Source: a virus
Direction: 5' to 3' (one strand)
Virus record (IMG/VR): IMGVR_UViG_3300031857_015110
Span: 1 to 51,623 of that record
DNA length: 51,623 bases
Position numbers and translations under genes: made by a program. Positions 16,504 to 24,400 of the stretch are shown in pieces. The first letter of the stretch is position 1. Each line of letters begins with the position of its first letter. Under the pieces are notes generated by a model. It saw only the letters and a program-made list of their open reading frames with translations. It searched no databases and had not been told where the DNA came from.

Positions 16504-17315
16504 TAGAATTTCCTAGCCGTGTACTTCTCTAGTGATACGCCTTCATATTTACGACAAAGGTATGACATACTCACGAACATCGGGTCGTAACTGCCATTCT
16601 CTACCTCATGGCAGACAATGAGTCCACGCCAGTGGGCGTTTCCTTGGTATCCCTTATAGTCCTCATCGTGAAGATAAAAAGCCCCAGCGATGAGTCCACA
16701 ATGCTGATCGCCATTCGCTAGGAAGCGAGTGCTGTAATCAAGCGTCTGCTGATGACCCATCGTGAAGGAATGACCGATGGTCTTGAGACGGGTGGAGGCT
16801 ACACCGCCTATAGGCTTCCCTGACATCGGATTAGCCCAATAGTGGGCATAATGTACCCCATCTAGTTCCAAGGGCTTTAGAAACGGATGTACGGCCCATT
16901 CGTGGTCCTCATAGTTGAGGTCCGATAGTCCGATAGCGCCTTCCATCTTCGCATCGCTGTTAATTGCCCTAGTTATGCGATCTTCATGGTTTCCAAGAAG
17001 TATGTGCCGCTCAGGGTCGTAAACGCCTTTTCGCCACTTCTTCTTAGGCTCGTTGTATCGGTGGATAGCGCTATTGAGAATATCAAAGCCGTTATTAGCC
17101 GCTTCGATATCCTGAATGTAACGCTTGCCTTCATGGGACATCTTTCCAGCGTCGTAACTGGAAAGACTGTTCATATCCGCATGATCGCCCAAATGTACTA
17201 TGACATCGGGCTTGCGGTCGATAATGTACTCAGAGGCCCAGTAAAGATGGTCCAAAGGAACACCGGGCTTAACTTGAGTGTCAGGAATAACGAGGTGCGT
17301 ACGAGGAGTGCTCAT
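16503..17315 (-). CDS. Calcineurin-like metallophosphoesterase
   Basis: This protein has 270 residues from the ATG at 17315; a GTG at 17324 would add three. It has the metallophosphoesterase motifs in order: Asp12 in IPDTQ, HLGDHAD (42-48), ILLGNHED near 115, a TMGHQQT motif, and a later NGDQHCG. Such enzymes use two metal ions to cut phosphodiesters or phosphomonoesters; phage copies are often linked to nucleic-acid processing. The substrate is unknown. A 58-residue gene overlaps its stop codon. Confidence 0.85.
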   Translation of the reverse strand: MSTPRTHLVIPDTQVKPGVPLDHLYWASEYIIDRKPDVIVHLGDHADMNSLSSYDAGKMSHEGKRYIQDIEAANNGFDILNSAIHRYNEPKKKWRKGVYDPERHILLGNHEDRITRAINSDAKMEGAIGLSDLNYEDHEWAVHPFLKPLELDGVHYAHYWANPMSGKPIGGVASTRLKTIGHSFTMGHQQTLDYSTRFLANGDQHCGLIAGAFYLHDEDYKGYQGNAHWRGLIVCHEVENGSYDPMFVSMSYLCRKYEGVSLEKYTARKF

Positions 17316-17349
17316 CAGGCCCACCTATCGATAGAGTTCTCGGATGCTG

Positions 17350-17362
17350 TAGGGTACACGAC
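17350..17362 (+). promoter_or_regulatory. Leaderless-type promoter of the deaminase gene
   Basis: TAGGGT (17350-17355) ends 7 nt before the ATG at 17363 with no Shine-Dalgarno sequence. It lies in the short divergent gap with the phosphoesterase gene. Confidence 0.45.
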
Positions 17363-17824
17363 ATGACCAACTCAGTACATAGCCACGAGAGAAAATGGCT
17401 AGAAGCATGTGACATGCTAGCGCCAATGTTCTCAACTTGCTCCAAGCGTCAGTATTTCTCTGTAGTCCTAGCCCCTAACAAGAGGGTCGCTGGAGTGGGC
17501 TACAACGGAAGCCCTCCCGGTATGGCTCATTGCACTGACGGAGCCTGCCCACGACTGCATGAAAACAGCGCTAGCGGTTCCTCCTACGACAACTGCATTT
17601 CGCAGCATGCCGAACAGGGGGCGCTTCTATGGAGTGATCCGTCTCTACGTCTAGGTGGGACGCTAATTGTCAACGGCCCTCCCTGCATGGGATGCGCCAA
17701 ACTCATCGCATCCTCGGGAGTCCACAGGCTTGTGCATTATGTGGACAAGTCTTACGAATCTTGGCCTTTAGTGTATAATTTACTAAGCCAAGCGGGCGTG
17801 ACCGTTATTGGAGTAGATAGATGA
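17363..17824 (+). CDS. Deoxycytidylate (dCMP) deaminase
   Basis: This protein has 153 residues. It has the zinc-dependent deaminase motifs HAE (82-84) and PCMGC (107-111), plus the dCMP-deaminase element GYNGSPPGMAHC. The reaction converts dCMP to dUMP, feeding dTTP synthesis. His82, Cys108 and Cys111 are the expected zinc ligands and Glu84 the proton donor. It is the only clear nucleotide-metabolism enzyme in the window. The next gene overlaps its stop (ATGA). Confidence 0.9.
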   Translation: MTNSVHSHERKWLEACDMLAPMFSTCSKRQYFSVVLAPNKRVAGVGYNGSPPGMAHCTDGACPRLHENSASGSSYDNCISQHAEQGALLWSDPSLRLGGTLIVNGPPCMGCAKLIASSGVHRLVHYVDKSYESWPLVYNLLSQAGVTVIGVDR

Positions 17825-18015
17825 GCAATGCTCTTTCATCATTCGTAAGTTACAGCCGTCGTTTAGAAGCCTGTGCCGCTCAGTTGGCAGAGGCTCTAAG
17901 GGCTGTTCAGGTGCGCCACCCATGTAACTGTAATGACGGCTATGACCGCCACACAGCCTCAATGGCGCTTATGGAGTACGCAGAACTGCTAGAAGAAATC
18001 AATCGTAACGACTGA
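17821..18015 (+). CDS. Small helical protein coupled to the deaminase
   Basis: This protein has 64 residues. Its ATG overlaps the dCMP deaminase stop by 4 bp, so the genes are probably translated together. It consists of two amphipathic helices around HPCNCNDGYDRH, which holds two Cys and two His. No family was recognised; it could be a partner of the deaminase. Confidence 0.65.
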   Translation: MSNALSSFVSYSRRLEACAAQLAEALRAVQVRHPCNCNDGYDRHTASMALMEYAELLEEINRND

Positions 18016-18022
18016 TTAGTTG

Positions 18023-18298
18023 TTACTTCTCTGATTCTTCTTCGTTGCCGCTGAGATACTCAGCACGCTCGTGGTTCCACATATCTGCGGTGTTTTCGTT
18101 CTCTAGACGATGAACGGTCCCCCACTGGTTTTCCATCGGCATGTCATCTGCCATATGGATGGACCCCTCATTTTCAGGGTGACCGACCATGAACGACGAC
18201 TGCGGCTCAAGTGCGTCAAGTACACGGTTCATAAGGTGATTGGCGGCTGTCCAAGAAGCGTTACCAAGTCCCTGATAGAAGTTAGCGCTGCGGCTCAC
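18023..18298 (-). CDS. Hypothetical protein of the accessory island
   Basis: This protein has 91 residues with a GTG start that overlaps the upstream stop (GTGA). A helical N-terminus (NASWTAANHLMNRVLDAL) is followed by an acidic, disordered C-terminus. The last gene of a two-gene leaderless unit, it ends 7 bp from the convergent gene. Function is unknown. Confidence 0.65.
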   Translation of the reverse strand: MSRSANFYQGLGNASWTAANHLMNRVLDALEPQSSFMVGHPENEGSIHMADDMPMENQWGTVHRLENENTADMWNHERAEYLSGNEEESEK

Positions 18299-18567
18299 AT
18301 CAAGCCCCGTCCGTGCATAGCGTCGTTGTATCCGTGGTCTCCGTAACGCTCTTCCATAGTTTCAAACTCATCATGTGAAGGTGAGTATGGTGAGTACTCA
18401 TCGTTACGGTCTTCACGACCCTCATCCATGCGGGAGTCAAGATGCATCGGTTCACCATAGATATTGGCGGCGAAACCGAGGTTATCAAGGTCTTCAATAC
18501 GAGCGTTGTGATGGTCACGAGTCACCTTGCGGCGATCATCGTGCTCTGAGTGGTGTCCTCTAGCCAT
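18295..18567 (-). CDS. His/Asp/Arg-rich hypothetical protein
   Basis: This protein has 90 residues and begins MARGHHSEHDD. It is strongly hydrophilic, with many His, Asp and Arg, and ends in a Tyr/Glu-rich segment (METMEERYG-type). Likely disordered; several island proteins share a similar MARxxH/MSRRDHF start. An extended -10 lies directly upstream of the ATG. Confidence 0.65.
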   Translation of the reverse strand: MARGHHSEHDDRRKVTRDHHNARIEDLDNLGFAANIYGEPMHLDSRMDEGREDRNDEYSPYSPSHDEFETMEERYGDHGYNDAMHGRGLM

Positions 18568-18582
18568 GTATAGATGATACCA
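18568..18582 (-). promoter_or_regulatory. Extended -10 leaderless promoter
   Basis: On the minus strand TGG-TATCAT (hexamer 18574-18579) ends 6 nt before the ATG at 18567. No ribosome-binding site is present. Confidence 0.6.
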
Positions 18583-18645
18583 CAGGAGCCTATATGGATA
18601 GCACTATCAAACCATATGGGATAGTTTGAAAAATGATCTATTTAC

Positions 18646-18855
18646 TCAGTATTCCTCGGGATGACGGCGGTCAAGTTCCGTGTCATTTGAGAACAACTGC
18701 ATCTGCCCACCCTCACGTCGGAGACGACGGCGTTCCTTGGCAGCAAGGGCGTTAGCGGTGTAACCGGTGGCCTGAGCAAAGGCTGCAATCCGGTTAGTAC
18801 GGGCTACTAGATTTTCAGGACTGTTCTTCTCGTCGTTCTTCTCGTCGTTCTTCAT
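18646..18855 (-). CDS. Small basic protein with QMQLF peptide
   Basis: This protein has 69 residues and AAGGAAG upstream of the ATG. A Lys/Asp-rich start, encoded by a tandem 12-bp repeat, leads to a helix (AFAQATGYTANALAAKERRRL). QMQLF at 51-55 resembles the sliding-clamp-binding consensus QLxLF. Its 5' end overlaps the 47-residue gene by 41 bp in another frame. Confidence 0.6.
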   Translation of the reverse strand: MKNDEKNDEKNSPENLVARTNRIAAFAQATGYTANALAAKERRRLRREGGQMQLFSNDTELDRRHPEEY

Positions 18856-18958
18856 TTTTCTTCCTTGGTGGATCTTGACCCATATCAGACTTCTCTAATC
18901 GCCAACGAAGGTTCTCATCAAGTACATACATATCTCGATCCTTCTTTGGCTCGCTCAT
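18815..18958 (-). CDS. Tiny charged protein
   Basis: This protein has 47 residues. Its ATG overlaps the upstream stop (TAATG), which argues for coupled translation. It starts MSEPKKDRDMYVLDENLRW and ends in a run of Glu and Arg produced by reading the 12-bp tandem repeat in a second frame. It may mainly serve to couple translation into the downstream 69-residue gene. Confidence 0.5.
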   Translation of the reverse strand: MSEPKKDRDMYVLDENLRWRLEKSDMGQDPPRKKNEERREERREEQS

Positions 18959-19794
18959 TACTTACCCTTACGTCGGCCCTTTTTGGGTTCGAATACAAGA
19001 TAGCGATGCTGCGGTGAAGTCTTTACTTCAGTGCTGTGCTCTACAGTACTAACTCGGTCAGTATAGGTGTCATCAAACACATGAGCGATTTCTGCGTCAG
19101 GTGGCAGAGAAGGGCGATCAACGGTCATTTTGGTCGGACCCAAGCGCTCCATACCGGGTAGAGGAAACTGCACGTTATTTGTCTTATTACGGTCATTACG
19201 GCTGTAAAGTGGTTTACCTACATGAGCCACTAACTCGTGCGTCTGAGCCTTCTCACGCCAGTGTGCTGGAGCATTAGGATCTGACATAACGTGTTCACTC
19301 CACGTCATCAGATTCTCAGGAGCGGCACGGAAAGACACCGAACCGGAATCTTCCATCTCGTTTAGATAGGGGACATGTTCCCCACGAGCGTTGGCGTTGT
19401 GAGCCGAGTTCGGACGATGCATATCCGAGTAGTTGTAGTGGTCATTAGCATCGTCGTCACGCCATGTGGTTTGATCGGTCTGATACTCCCCAAAAGTGGG
19501 GTTTAGGGCAGAACTACCGGTCATTCGGTATGGGTAGGACCTATCACGGCGACGGCGGCTGTAGCGAGTCGCCTCGTCGGCAGAACGCCTAGAACCGACG
19601 TGAAAGCCGCTGTAGTCACCGTACATACCAATGTCGGCAGTTTGGTGAGGCGATTGCTTCTTTAGAGTTGAATGCCACACAGTTGAGTCATCCTGCGCCC
19701 AATTGGCGGGGTCATACTGATCAGTTTCCGGCTTCTTGGCAGGACCGGGATCAAACAACTGAAGTTGTTCGCTTAGGTTATGTTCCTGCCCCAT
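18958..19794 (-). CDS. Accessory protein with N-terminal QLQLF peptide and possible ADP-ribosyltransferase-like domain
   Basis: This protein has 278 residues. QLQLF lies at residues 10-14. WHSTL near residue 40 and GFHVGSRRSADEAT near 63-76 resemble the spacing of a first-strand motif and a HVG-type strand in some phage ADP-ribosyltransferase-like proteins; this is tentative. The middle is Asp/Asn/Tyr-rich and the end is basic. PLPGMERLG near residue 212 resembles QLPGMED at the C-terminus of the upstream protein. Its ATG overlaps that gene's stop. Confidence 0.6.
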   Translation of the reverse strand: MGQEHNLSEQLQLFDPGPAKKPETDQYDPANWAQDDSTVWHSTLKKQSPHQTADIGMYGDYSGFHVGSRRSADEATRYSRRRRDRSYPYRMTGSSALNPTFGEYQTDQTTWRDDDANDHYNYSDMHRPNSAHNANARGEHVPYLNEMEDSGSVSFRAAPENLMTWSEHVMSDPNAPAHWREKAQTHELVAHVGKPLYSRNDRNKTNNVQFPLPGMERLGPTKMTVDRPSLPPDAEIAHVFDDTYTDRVSTVEHSTEVKTSPQHRYLVFEPKKGRRKGK

Positions 19795-21515
19795 CAGTCT
19801 TCCATACCCGGAAGTTGAGGTTGAGTCCAGCCACCGTTCTGTTCACGACTACGGTTACGGCGAGCATCGATGTAGGCAGAACGAGCCTGCTTACCAGTGT
19901 CGTAAAGGCCCTGCTCCCTGAGGTGCTTCATAAGGCTGGGAGTAGTAGTTAGCATGTGACCAAGAGCCATTTTGTTTACAGCCTCAGAATGCTCTTGGTT
20001 CTCGTAACTACTTACTTCTCTGTAAGGCTTATCGGGAGTCATGCCCAGTGACTTAGCAATTTCCTCACGAGAAGTATATTGATCACGACCGTTATCCCCT
20101 GTACGGGACGCTACTCTAGACGCTACATACAGTGCTTTATGAGTTTTGTTTTTCCACTGAGCGTGGTCTACTCCGTATGACCTTTTCATTGCTCTAGCAG
20201 GATCGTTGGGGTCATGTAGAACGTCCTCATACATGTCCCCCATACCACCATGAGCGCTAGTGGCGTATCGATCCTCCCTGCCGCCAGCAAGACCTTCGTG
20301 TAACGGATCGGCAAATGCATACCTATCGAAGTTCTTTGTACGACGAAAATTATTAGAATAAGCATCGCCAATGTTAACGTCGTTTTGGTGACCAATTTCG
20401 TGGACAAGAGTTGATTGATCGATATGCGGTACCTTTTCCCACTTTGTCTCCTCAGGAACCACTCTTTCGCTAACTTCGCCGGGAACAAAACGAGTATGAA
20501 CCCTTGCAATCGGGTAATCGCCCCGTTCGTTAGCGTAATTACGTTCTACCGTAAATGAAGGATTAGTGTGTACTTTAGCGGTGGGTTTACCAGCACCGGG
20601 GAAGATGTTAGGGACAAACCCTTCTTCACGAAGTTTGTCTAACCCTTCTATTTCGGGAATATGACCACTCGCAATTTTCACCCTATCAGAATCTATGTCC
20701 GATAGAGGGCCATGTTTATCTAAATTGTAGTCAGAATAATAACGATTATCTCCTTCTCTGATACCGGGGAGTTGTGGTCCATATACAGGAGTGCCTTCCC
20801 ATACAGTCTTTGATAAGGCTTCTTCATGCTTAAGCGATTCACCGGTCTCAGGATTCTGCCAGTGAATATCCCCCTTGTTATGCATGCGATACATAATGTC
20901 GTTTGCTGTAAGTTCTTCTGCCTCAGTGGTCTTATCGTGCCAATCCCAAAACTTTGGATTATGAATAGGAGTATCAGAAGGCTTAGTGACTTTAATCGTG
21001 TGTTCAGGAATTACTACCGACCTAAGACGTTTTTCTTTACCGATCATAATGTTGTCGCTATATGTCTCAGCAAAACCGCCCCCACGATTACGGCGAGGGT
21101 TCAAATAAGCACTAACTCTAGTATTTTCAATTTCCTTAATAGGAGTTTCAGAATTGACTAGGCTGTTTCGAAGCAATTCAGCATCGGTTCTTGCCATATG
21201 GTCGGAAATTTTGACGTTAGCCTTACGTCGGACACGACCTTTGTATTCATCAATATCAGTAAGGCCTAGCGCTATACTGGCCGCTGTTTCTCTACGTTCT
21301 AACGGCACAAGAGGATCGTCTTTAGTGCCGGTAGCCGTGGCAGGATGGAACAGCAGTCCCTGATGACCTGATAGTTCTTCATCAGAAGCATTAGTTCGCT
21401 TAGTAGGGCTTACCCGAGGAACACCCGCAGGGTCCTTCTCACGAGTCCATGACTTGGTCTCTCCCGTTGCGGGATCTTCCCAATAGGTATTTTCAAACTG
21501 TTTGCCAAGAGCCAT
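19794..21515 (-). CDS. HExxH putative zinc metalloprotease of the accessory island
   Basis: This 573-residue protein carries a zinc-protease motif in LVHEIGHQNDV (HEIGH at 372-376); the third ligand is not obvious. It also has a QGLLF peptide at 52-56 and ends in QPQLPGMED. The N-terminal half has mixed beta-rich and charged segments. It could be a secreted, injected or virion-carried effector, but it lacks a signal peptide. It heads a run of four overlapping genes and has its own leaderless promoter. Confidence 0.65.
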   Translation of the reverse strand: MALGKQFENTYWEDPATGETKSWTREKDPAGVPRVSPTKRTNASDEELSGHQGLLFHPATATGTKDDPLVPLERRETAASIALGLTDIDEYKGRVRRKANVKISDHMARTDAELLRNSLVNSETPIKEIENTRVSAYLNPRRNRGGGFAETYSDNIMIGKEKRLRSVVIPEHTIKVTKPSDTPIHNPKFWDWHDKTTEAEELTANDIMYRMHNKGDIHWQNPETGESLKHEEALSKTVWEGTPVYGPQLPGIREGDNRYYSDYNLDKHGPLSDIDSDRVKIASGHIPEIEGLDKLREEGFVPNIFPGAGKPTAKVHTNPSFTVERNYANERGDYPIARVHTRFVPGEVSERVVPEETKWEKVPHIDQSTLVHEIGHQNDVNIGDAYSNNFRRTKNFDRYAFADPLHEGLAGGREDRYATSAHGGMGDMYEDVLHDPNDPARAMKRSYGVDHAQWKNKTHKALYVASRVASRTGDNGRDQYTSREEIAKSLGMTPDKPYREVSSYENQEHSEAVNKMALGHMLTTTPSLMKHLREQGLYDTGKQARSAYIDARRNRSREQNGGWTQPQLPGMED

Positions 21516-21530
21516 GCAACAATTATGCCA
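21516..21530 (-). promoter_or_regulatory. Extended -10 leaderless promoter
   Basis: On the minus strand TGG-CATAAT (hexamer 21522-21527) ends 6 nt before the ATG at 21515. It fills the short gap after the nuclease-like gene. Confidence 0.6.
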
Positions 21531-21532
21531 TA

Positions 21533-22090
21533 TCAGGTGTAATTGATTAGCCAGCGGTTAATAGCCTCTTCGAAGTCCATTAATTGATTTACATAGACGT
21601 TATAGCAAGCAGTCCAAAATTTAGTTTCATTGCTGGGGTCCACTGAGCCTTTTTCCCAGTATTTGGCATCTCGACTAAATTTACTCTTACCGATAACACC
21701 TAGGACGTATGCATCGGTATAATGCTCTGCCTTGCCTTTTAGGTACTTAGAAGGTCTATATAGGCTCACAAAGGCGAACATGTTGGCCTGCTGGTGTTCA
21801 ATGTTGTATGCAGGCAGCGTACAGTCGTAAAAGGGCTGAGGAACGACTGTTCGATCCTTAGTCTTGATCTCCATAGTCCTACCATCGGGAAATACTAGAT
21901 CATGGGTAGTTTTGTATTCTCGGTCAAAAGGTACGCCGTTCTGCTGTAGAACGTGCTCCACTACGAGTTCACCTAGGCATCCGACGGTATTTGCCTCGGC
22001 ACCCCTCTGTGAGTTCTTTAAAATGGGCATAGCGTCGGCACGACGCTGGGCTTCTTGCTGTAATTCATCAGTAAGTGGCACATGGATCAT
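21533..22090 (-). CDS. PD-(D/E)XK-like nuclease
   Basis: This protein has 185 residues. It follows the restriction-endonuclease-like order: a helix with GELVVEHVL (Glu41), then HDLVFPDG with Asp64, then MEIKTKDRT with Glu74-x-Lys76. These would be the metal-binding and catalytic residues. A long C-terminal part (YNVYVNQLMDFEEAINRW) completes the fold. Possible roles are host DNA degradation, phage competition or recombination. No methylase or specificity partner is adjacent. Confidence 0.65.
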   Translation of the reverse strand: MIHVPLTDELQQEAQRRADAMPILKNSQRGAEANTVGCLGELVVEHVLQQNGVPFDREYKTTHDLVFPDGRTMEIKTKDRTVVPQPFYDCTLPAYNIEHQQANMFAFVSLYRPSKYLKGKAEHYTDAYVLGVIGKSKFSRDAKYWEKGSVDPSNETKFWTACYNVYVNQLMDFEEAINRWLINYT

Positions 22091-22102
22091 ACGGCCACTT
22101 TA
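22091..22102 (-). promoter_or_regulatory. Leaderless-type promoter of the nuclease-like gene
   Basis: TAAAGT (22097-22102, minus strand) ends 6 nt before the ATG at 22090. The same GCTAAAGT core occurs upstream of the portal gene. Confidence 0.5.
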
Positions 22103-22185
22103 GCCATCTGTCGGCAAAGCGCAAGTAATCCGAGAAGAAAAATCACTTCAAACCGAAAAAAATGAAGAATAAGCCCTGATATGCT

Positions 22186-22713
22186 TTATTCGTAAGATCC
22201 ACGAGCGTTGCGATCGTAATCTTCCTGATTAGGAGAATAGGTCTCGTCTACCCATTCCTTCGCAGATGCCTTGATGTAGTCAGGATTGTGACGTACAGCA
22301 CCCGGAATGTAGATTGCGTCAAGAGGAGCCTTCTGACCACGAGCATTCGTCTTGTAAGCCGTAGCGTAGAAGTAGTTATTGTCAGGATCAGCCTCAGAGT
22401 GAGTGCTAGTCTCATGTGGAATCGGATACTCAATGTGTACCGAAGGAGTTACCTGATGATGTAGGACCGGGTAATCCTCTTCATCAAACTTGATGTTCTC
22501 ACCCTGAAACTTGTCGTGAGCGTGTCCCGTAGCAGCAAGACCGATAGAAGCCTTGTAGGAACCCTGACCACCCATCATTTCTTCCATAGCATCCCAAAGA
22601 TGTCCACCTAGTGCTTCACCAGCAATCTTGTCCTGATCACGCTTGGACATGATTCCTTCTAGGGAATGATCGGGATTACCGTGTCCTGAATCGAAGTGAT
22701 CTCGTCTACTCAT
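22186..22713 (-). CDS. Hypothetical accessory protein
   Basis: This 175-residue protein starts MSRRDHFDSGHG, similar to MARQDHFNVGRG at the start of the ParB-like protein at 26.1-26.5 kb. A helical segment (GGHLWDAMEEMM) and a beta-rich HHQVTPSVHIEYPIP region follow, with an acidic/Tyr end. It is His-rich throughout. Function unknown. The 95-bp gap downstream is AT-rich with no clear feature. Confidence 0.65.
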   Translation of the reverse strand: MSRRDHFDSGHGNPDHSLEGIMSKRDQDKIAGEALGGHLWDAMEEMMGGQGSYKASIGLAATGHAHDKFQGENIKFDEEDYPVLHHQVTPSVHIEYPIPHETSTHSEADPDNNYFYATAYKTNARGQKAPLDAIYIPGAVRHNPDYIKASAKEWVDETYSPNQEDYDRNARGSYE

Positions 22714-22728
22714 ATACCTAGTATCTCA
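22714..22728 (-). promoter_or_regulatory. Extended -10 leaderless promoter
   Basis: On the minus strand TGA-GATACT (hexamer 22720-22725) ends 6 nt before the ATG at 22713. Confidence 0.6.
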
Positions 22729-22763
22729 CAATGACTGCTAAACGCTCAGACCCTAGGCCCGCC

Positions 22764-23096
22764 CTAGTGCTTACGACGAGGAAGAGAGCCTCCCACAGCC
22801 CTTGCCCATGCATCCCCTTCATCAGTCCTATAAGCGCTGTGCTTAGGTTTGGGGATTCGTGCGTTTTCTTCTGCTAGAGAATGACCGTGTTCCCACATAG
22901 CCTTCGCAACGCCCCTTCGGGCATATTGTGGATCAACATCGATGTTTCTAATTGACTTGGATGTCCACAGCATATGACCTGCGTACTCATCACCAAGACG
23001 AGCGGTGATCCTATGCTGATACTTTGAAGCGCCCGTGTCTTGAGTGTCGTACTCAATATTGAACTGATCCCCATGAAGATTGTCTGAAGCGCCCAT
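22764..23096 (-). CDS. GNAT-like acetyltransferase fold protein
   Basis: This 110-residue protein starts at the ATG at 23096, two bases after the upstream stop. Residues 50-67 (RNIDVDPQYARRGVAKAM) match GNAT motif A, with the RRGVA loop that holds the acetyl-CoA pyrophosphate. A helix (WEHGHSLAEEN) follows. At this length it is a minimal or partial GNAT fold, so activity is uncertain. The MGASDN start resembles MSASDN in the preceding ParB-like gene. Confidence 0.65.
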   Translation of the reverse strand: MGASDNLHGDQFNIEYDTQDTGASKYQHRITARLGDEYAGHMLWTSKSIRNIDVDPQYARRGVAKAMWEHGHSLAEENARIPKPKHSAYRTDEGDAWARAVGGSLPRRKH

Positions 23097-23098
23097 TA

Positions 23099-23596
23099 CT
23101 ACCACCGCTCGTATGCATCAGAAGGCCACCGCTTATCTTCAGGAGTTGTTGGATCTTGCCAACCCTTCATACCCATTGATTGCTTTGAATCGTCCGTAAG
23201 AGGAATCCACATTTGAGGATCGATCTCATTGGCAGAATAGATCCGATGATGACCGTGATGAATTGTGTAACTGTCGTCCTTACCCTGCGATACCCGTACA
23301 GGGTGCTTTACACCGTGTTGTTTAATGGATTCGTAGAGGGTGTTCTCCCCCGGTCCCGCCGAAGTGCCTTTACCAGTAGGTAATTCCTGCTTTGATTGCT
23401 CTAGTTTGTTAGCAATAAAGTCTTCCTTTAACCTACCGCCACGGTATTGCTCTGATGAGTGAGATTTAGCAAGTACACCAGCACGTTCAAACAACCTACC
23501 TTGAACTTCTGATCCTTTAAATATCTGCTCATCAGAATCAGGATCTCTGTAAGAGGAAATATGCTGTTTCCATTGGATATTATCTGAGGCGCTCAT
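23099..23596 (-). CDS. ParB-like protein 1
   Basis: This protein has 165 residues from the ATG at 23596. The ParB-like order is present: LYESIKQHGVKHPVRVS, then an edge strand, then HHGHHRIYSANEID, then MWIPL. The GHHR box takes the place of the GERR box of chromosomal ParB. QGRLFERAG near residue 32 is shared in part with the two following ParB-like proteins. ParB folds bind or hydrolyse CTP or act as nucleases; no DNA-binding helix-turn-helix is visible here. Confidence 0.7.
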   Translation of the reverse strand: MSASDNIQWKQHISSYRDPDSDEQIFKGSEVQGRLFERAGVLAKSHSSEQYRGGRLKEDFIANKLEQSKQELPTGKGTSAGPGENTLYESIKQHGVKHPVRVSQGKDDSYTIHHGHHRIYSANEIDPQMWIPLTDDSKQSMGMKGWQDPTTPEDKRWPSDAYERW

Positions 23597-23601
23597 ATCG
23601 G

Positions 23602-23994
23602 TCAGCCCCATTTCACAGGAATTAGAGCATCAGGATTAATATCAGCCTGAGCGAAGACCCGGTGATGTCCGTCCCGCAGAAGGCCCCGAGACGTATAAAC
23701 ACCAGTATCGTGATGCACACCAGTATCGTCATGCATAAAGTCTCCGTAACCAAGATCTTCCTTGTGAACTATATCTACAGGATTCTTTACTCCATTGGCC
23801 GCTATGTCGTTATAGAGTCCCTGTTTGTGGGATTTAGAGAGTTTATTCTTCTTTACCGAATCCCTAACTTCTTTGGGATCGGTATCATCGTCGTACAAAG
23901 CATCGCCCGGATAGAATTTCTCAGGATTCGCTAGATCCCCCGCTCGCTCAAACATTGTTAGTTGGTCAGGATTAATGTTGTGTTTCTGTCCCAT
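23602..23994 (-). CDS. ParB-like protein 2 (tandem paralogue)
   Basis: This 130-residue protein starts at the ATG at 23994, 1 nt after the upstream stop. It is closely similar to the next gene upstream, from the N-terminal QLTMFERAGDLANPE through GLYNDIAANGV to RDGHHRVFAQADI. An in-frame micro-duplication gives DDTGVHHDTGV where the paralogue has HHDTGV. QLTMF (11-15) resembles a sliding-clamp-binding peptide. The ParB-like core ends in LIPVKW. Confidence 0.72.
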   Translation of the reverse strand: MGQKHNINPDQLTMFERAGDLANPEKFYPGDALYDDDTDPKEVRDSVKKNKLSKSHKQGLYNDIAANGVKNPVDIVHKEDLGYGDFMHDDTGVHHDTGVYTSRGLLRDGHHRVFAQADINPDALIPVKWG

Positions 23995-23995
23995 A

Positions 23996-24400
23996 TCAAG
24001 GTATCCAGTTAACAGGAACCCATGCTTTGGGGTCGATGTCTTCTTGAGAATAAACTCTGTGATGTCCGTTCCACAGAAGGCCCCGAGACGTATGCACACC
24101 AGTATCGTGATGCATGATGTGTCCGTAACCGAGATCGTCTTTGTGAACTAGATCTACAGGTTCCTTTACCCCATGGGCCGCTATGTCGTTATAGAGTCCC
24201 TCTTTATGGGATTCAGTAAGTTTCTCGCTCTTTACTGATTCCCTAACTTCTTTGGGATCGGTGTGAACGTCATACTGCCCATCTTCATCGTTTTCATACC
24301 CATAAGCGTCATGTGGATAAAACTCTTCAGGGTTCGCCAAATCCCCCGCTCGTTCAAACAAGGTGAGTTGATTGGGGTTGATAACGTGTTTAGCGCCCAT
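23996..24400 (-). CDS. ParB-like protein 3 (tandem paralogue)
   Basis: This 134-residue protein has an ATG overlapping the upstream stop (TAATG). It carries QLTLFERAGDLANPE at residues 11-25, GLYNDIAAHGVKEPVDLVH, and WNGHHRVYSQEDIDP. It is the best match in this window to a clamp-binding consensus (QLTLF) joined to a ParB-like core. Most differences from its paralogue lie in the acidic insert near residue 35, so the two arose by tandem duplication. Confidence 0.72.
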   Translation of the reverse strand: MGAKHVINPNQLTLFERAGDLANPEEFYPHDAYGYENDEDGQYDVHTDPKEVRESVKSEKLTESHKEGLYNDIAAHGVKEPVDLVHKDDLGYGHIMHHDTGVHTSRGLLWNGHHRVYSQEDIDPKAWVPVNWIP

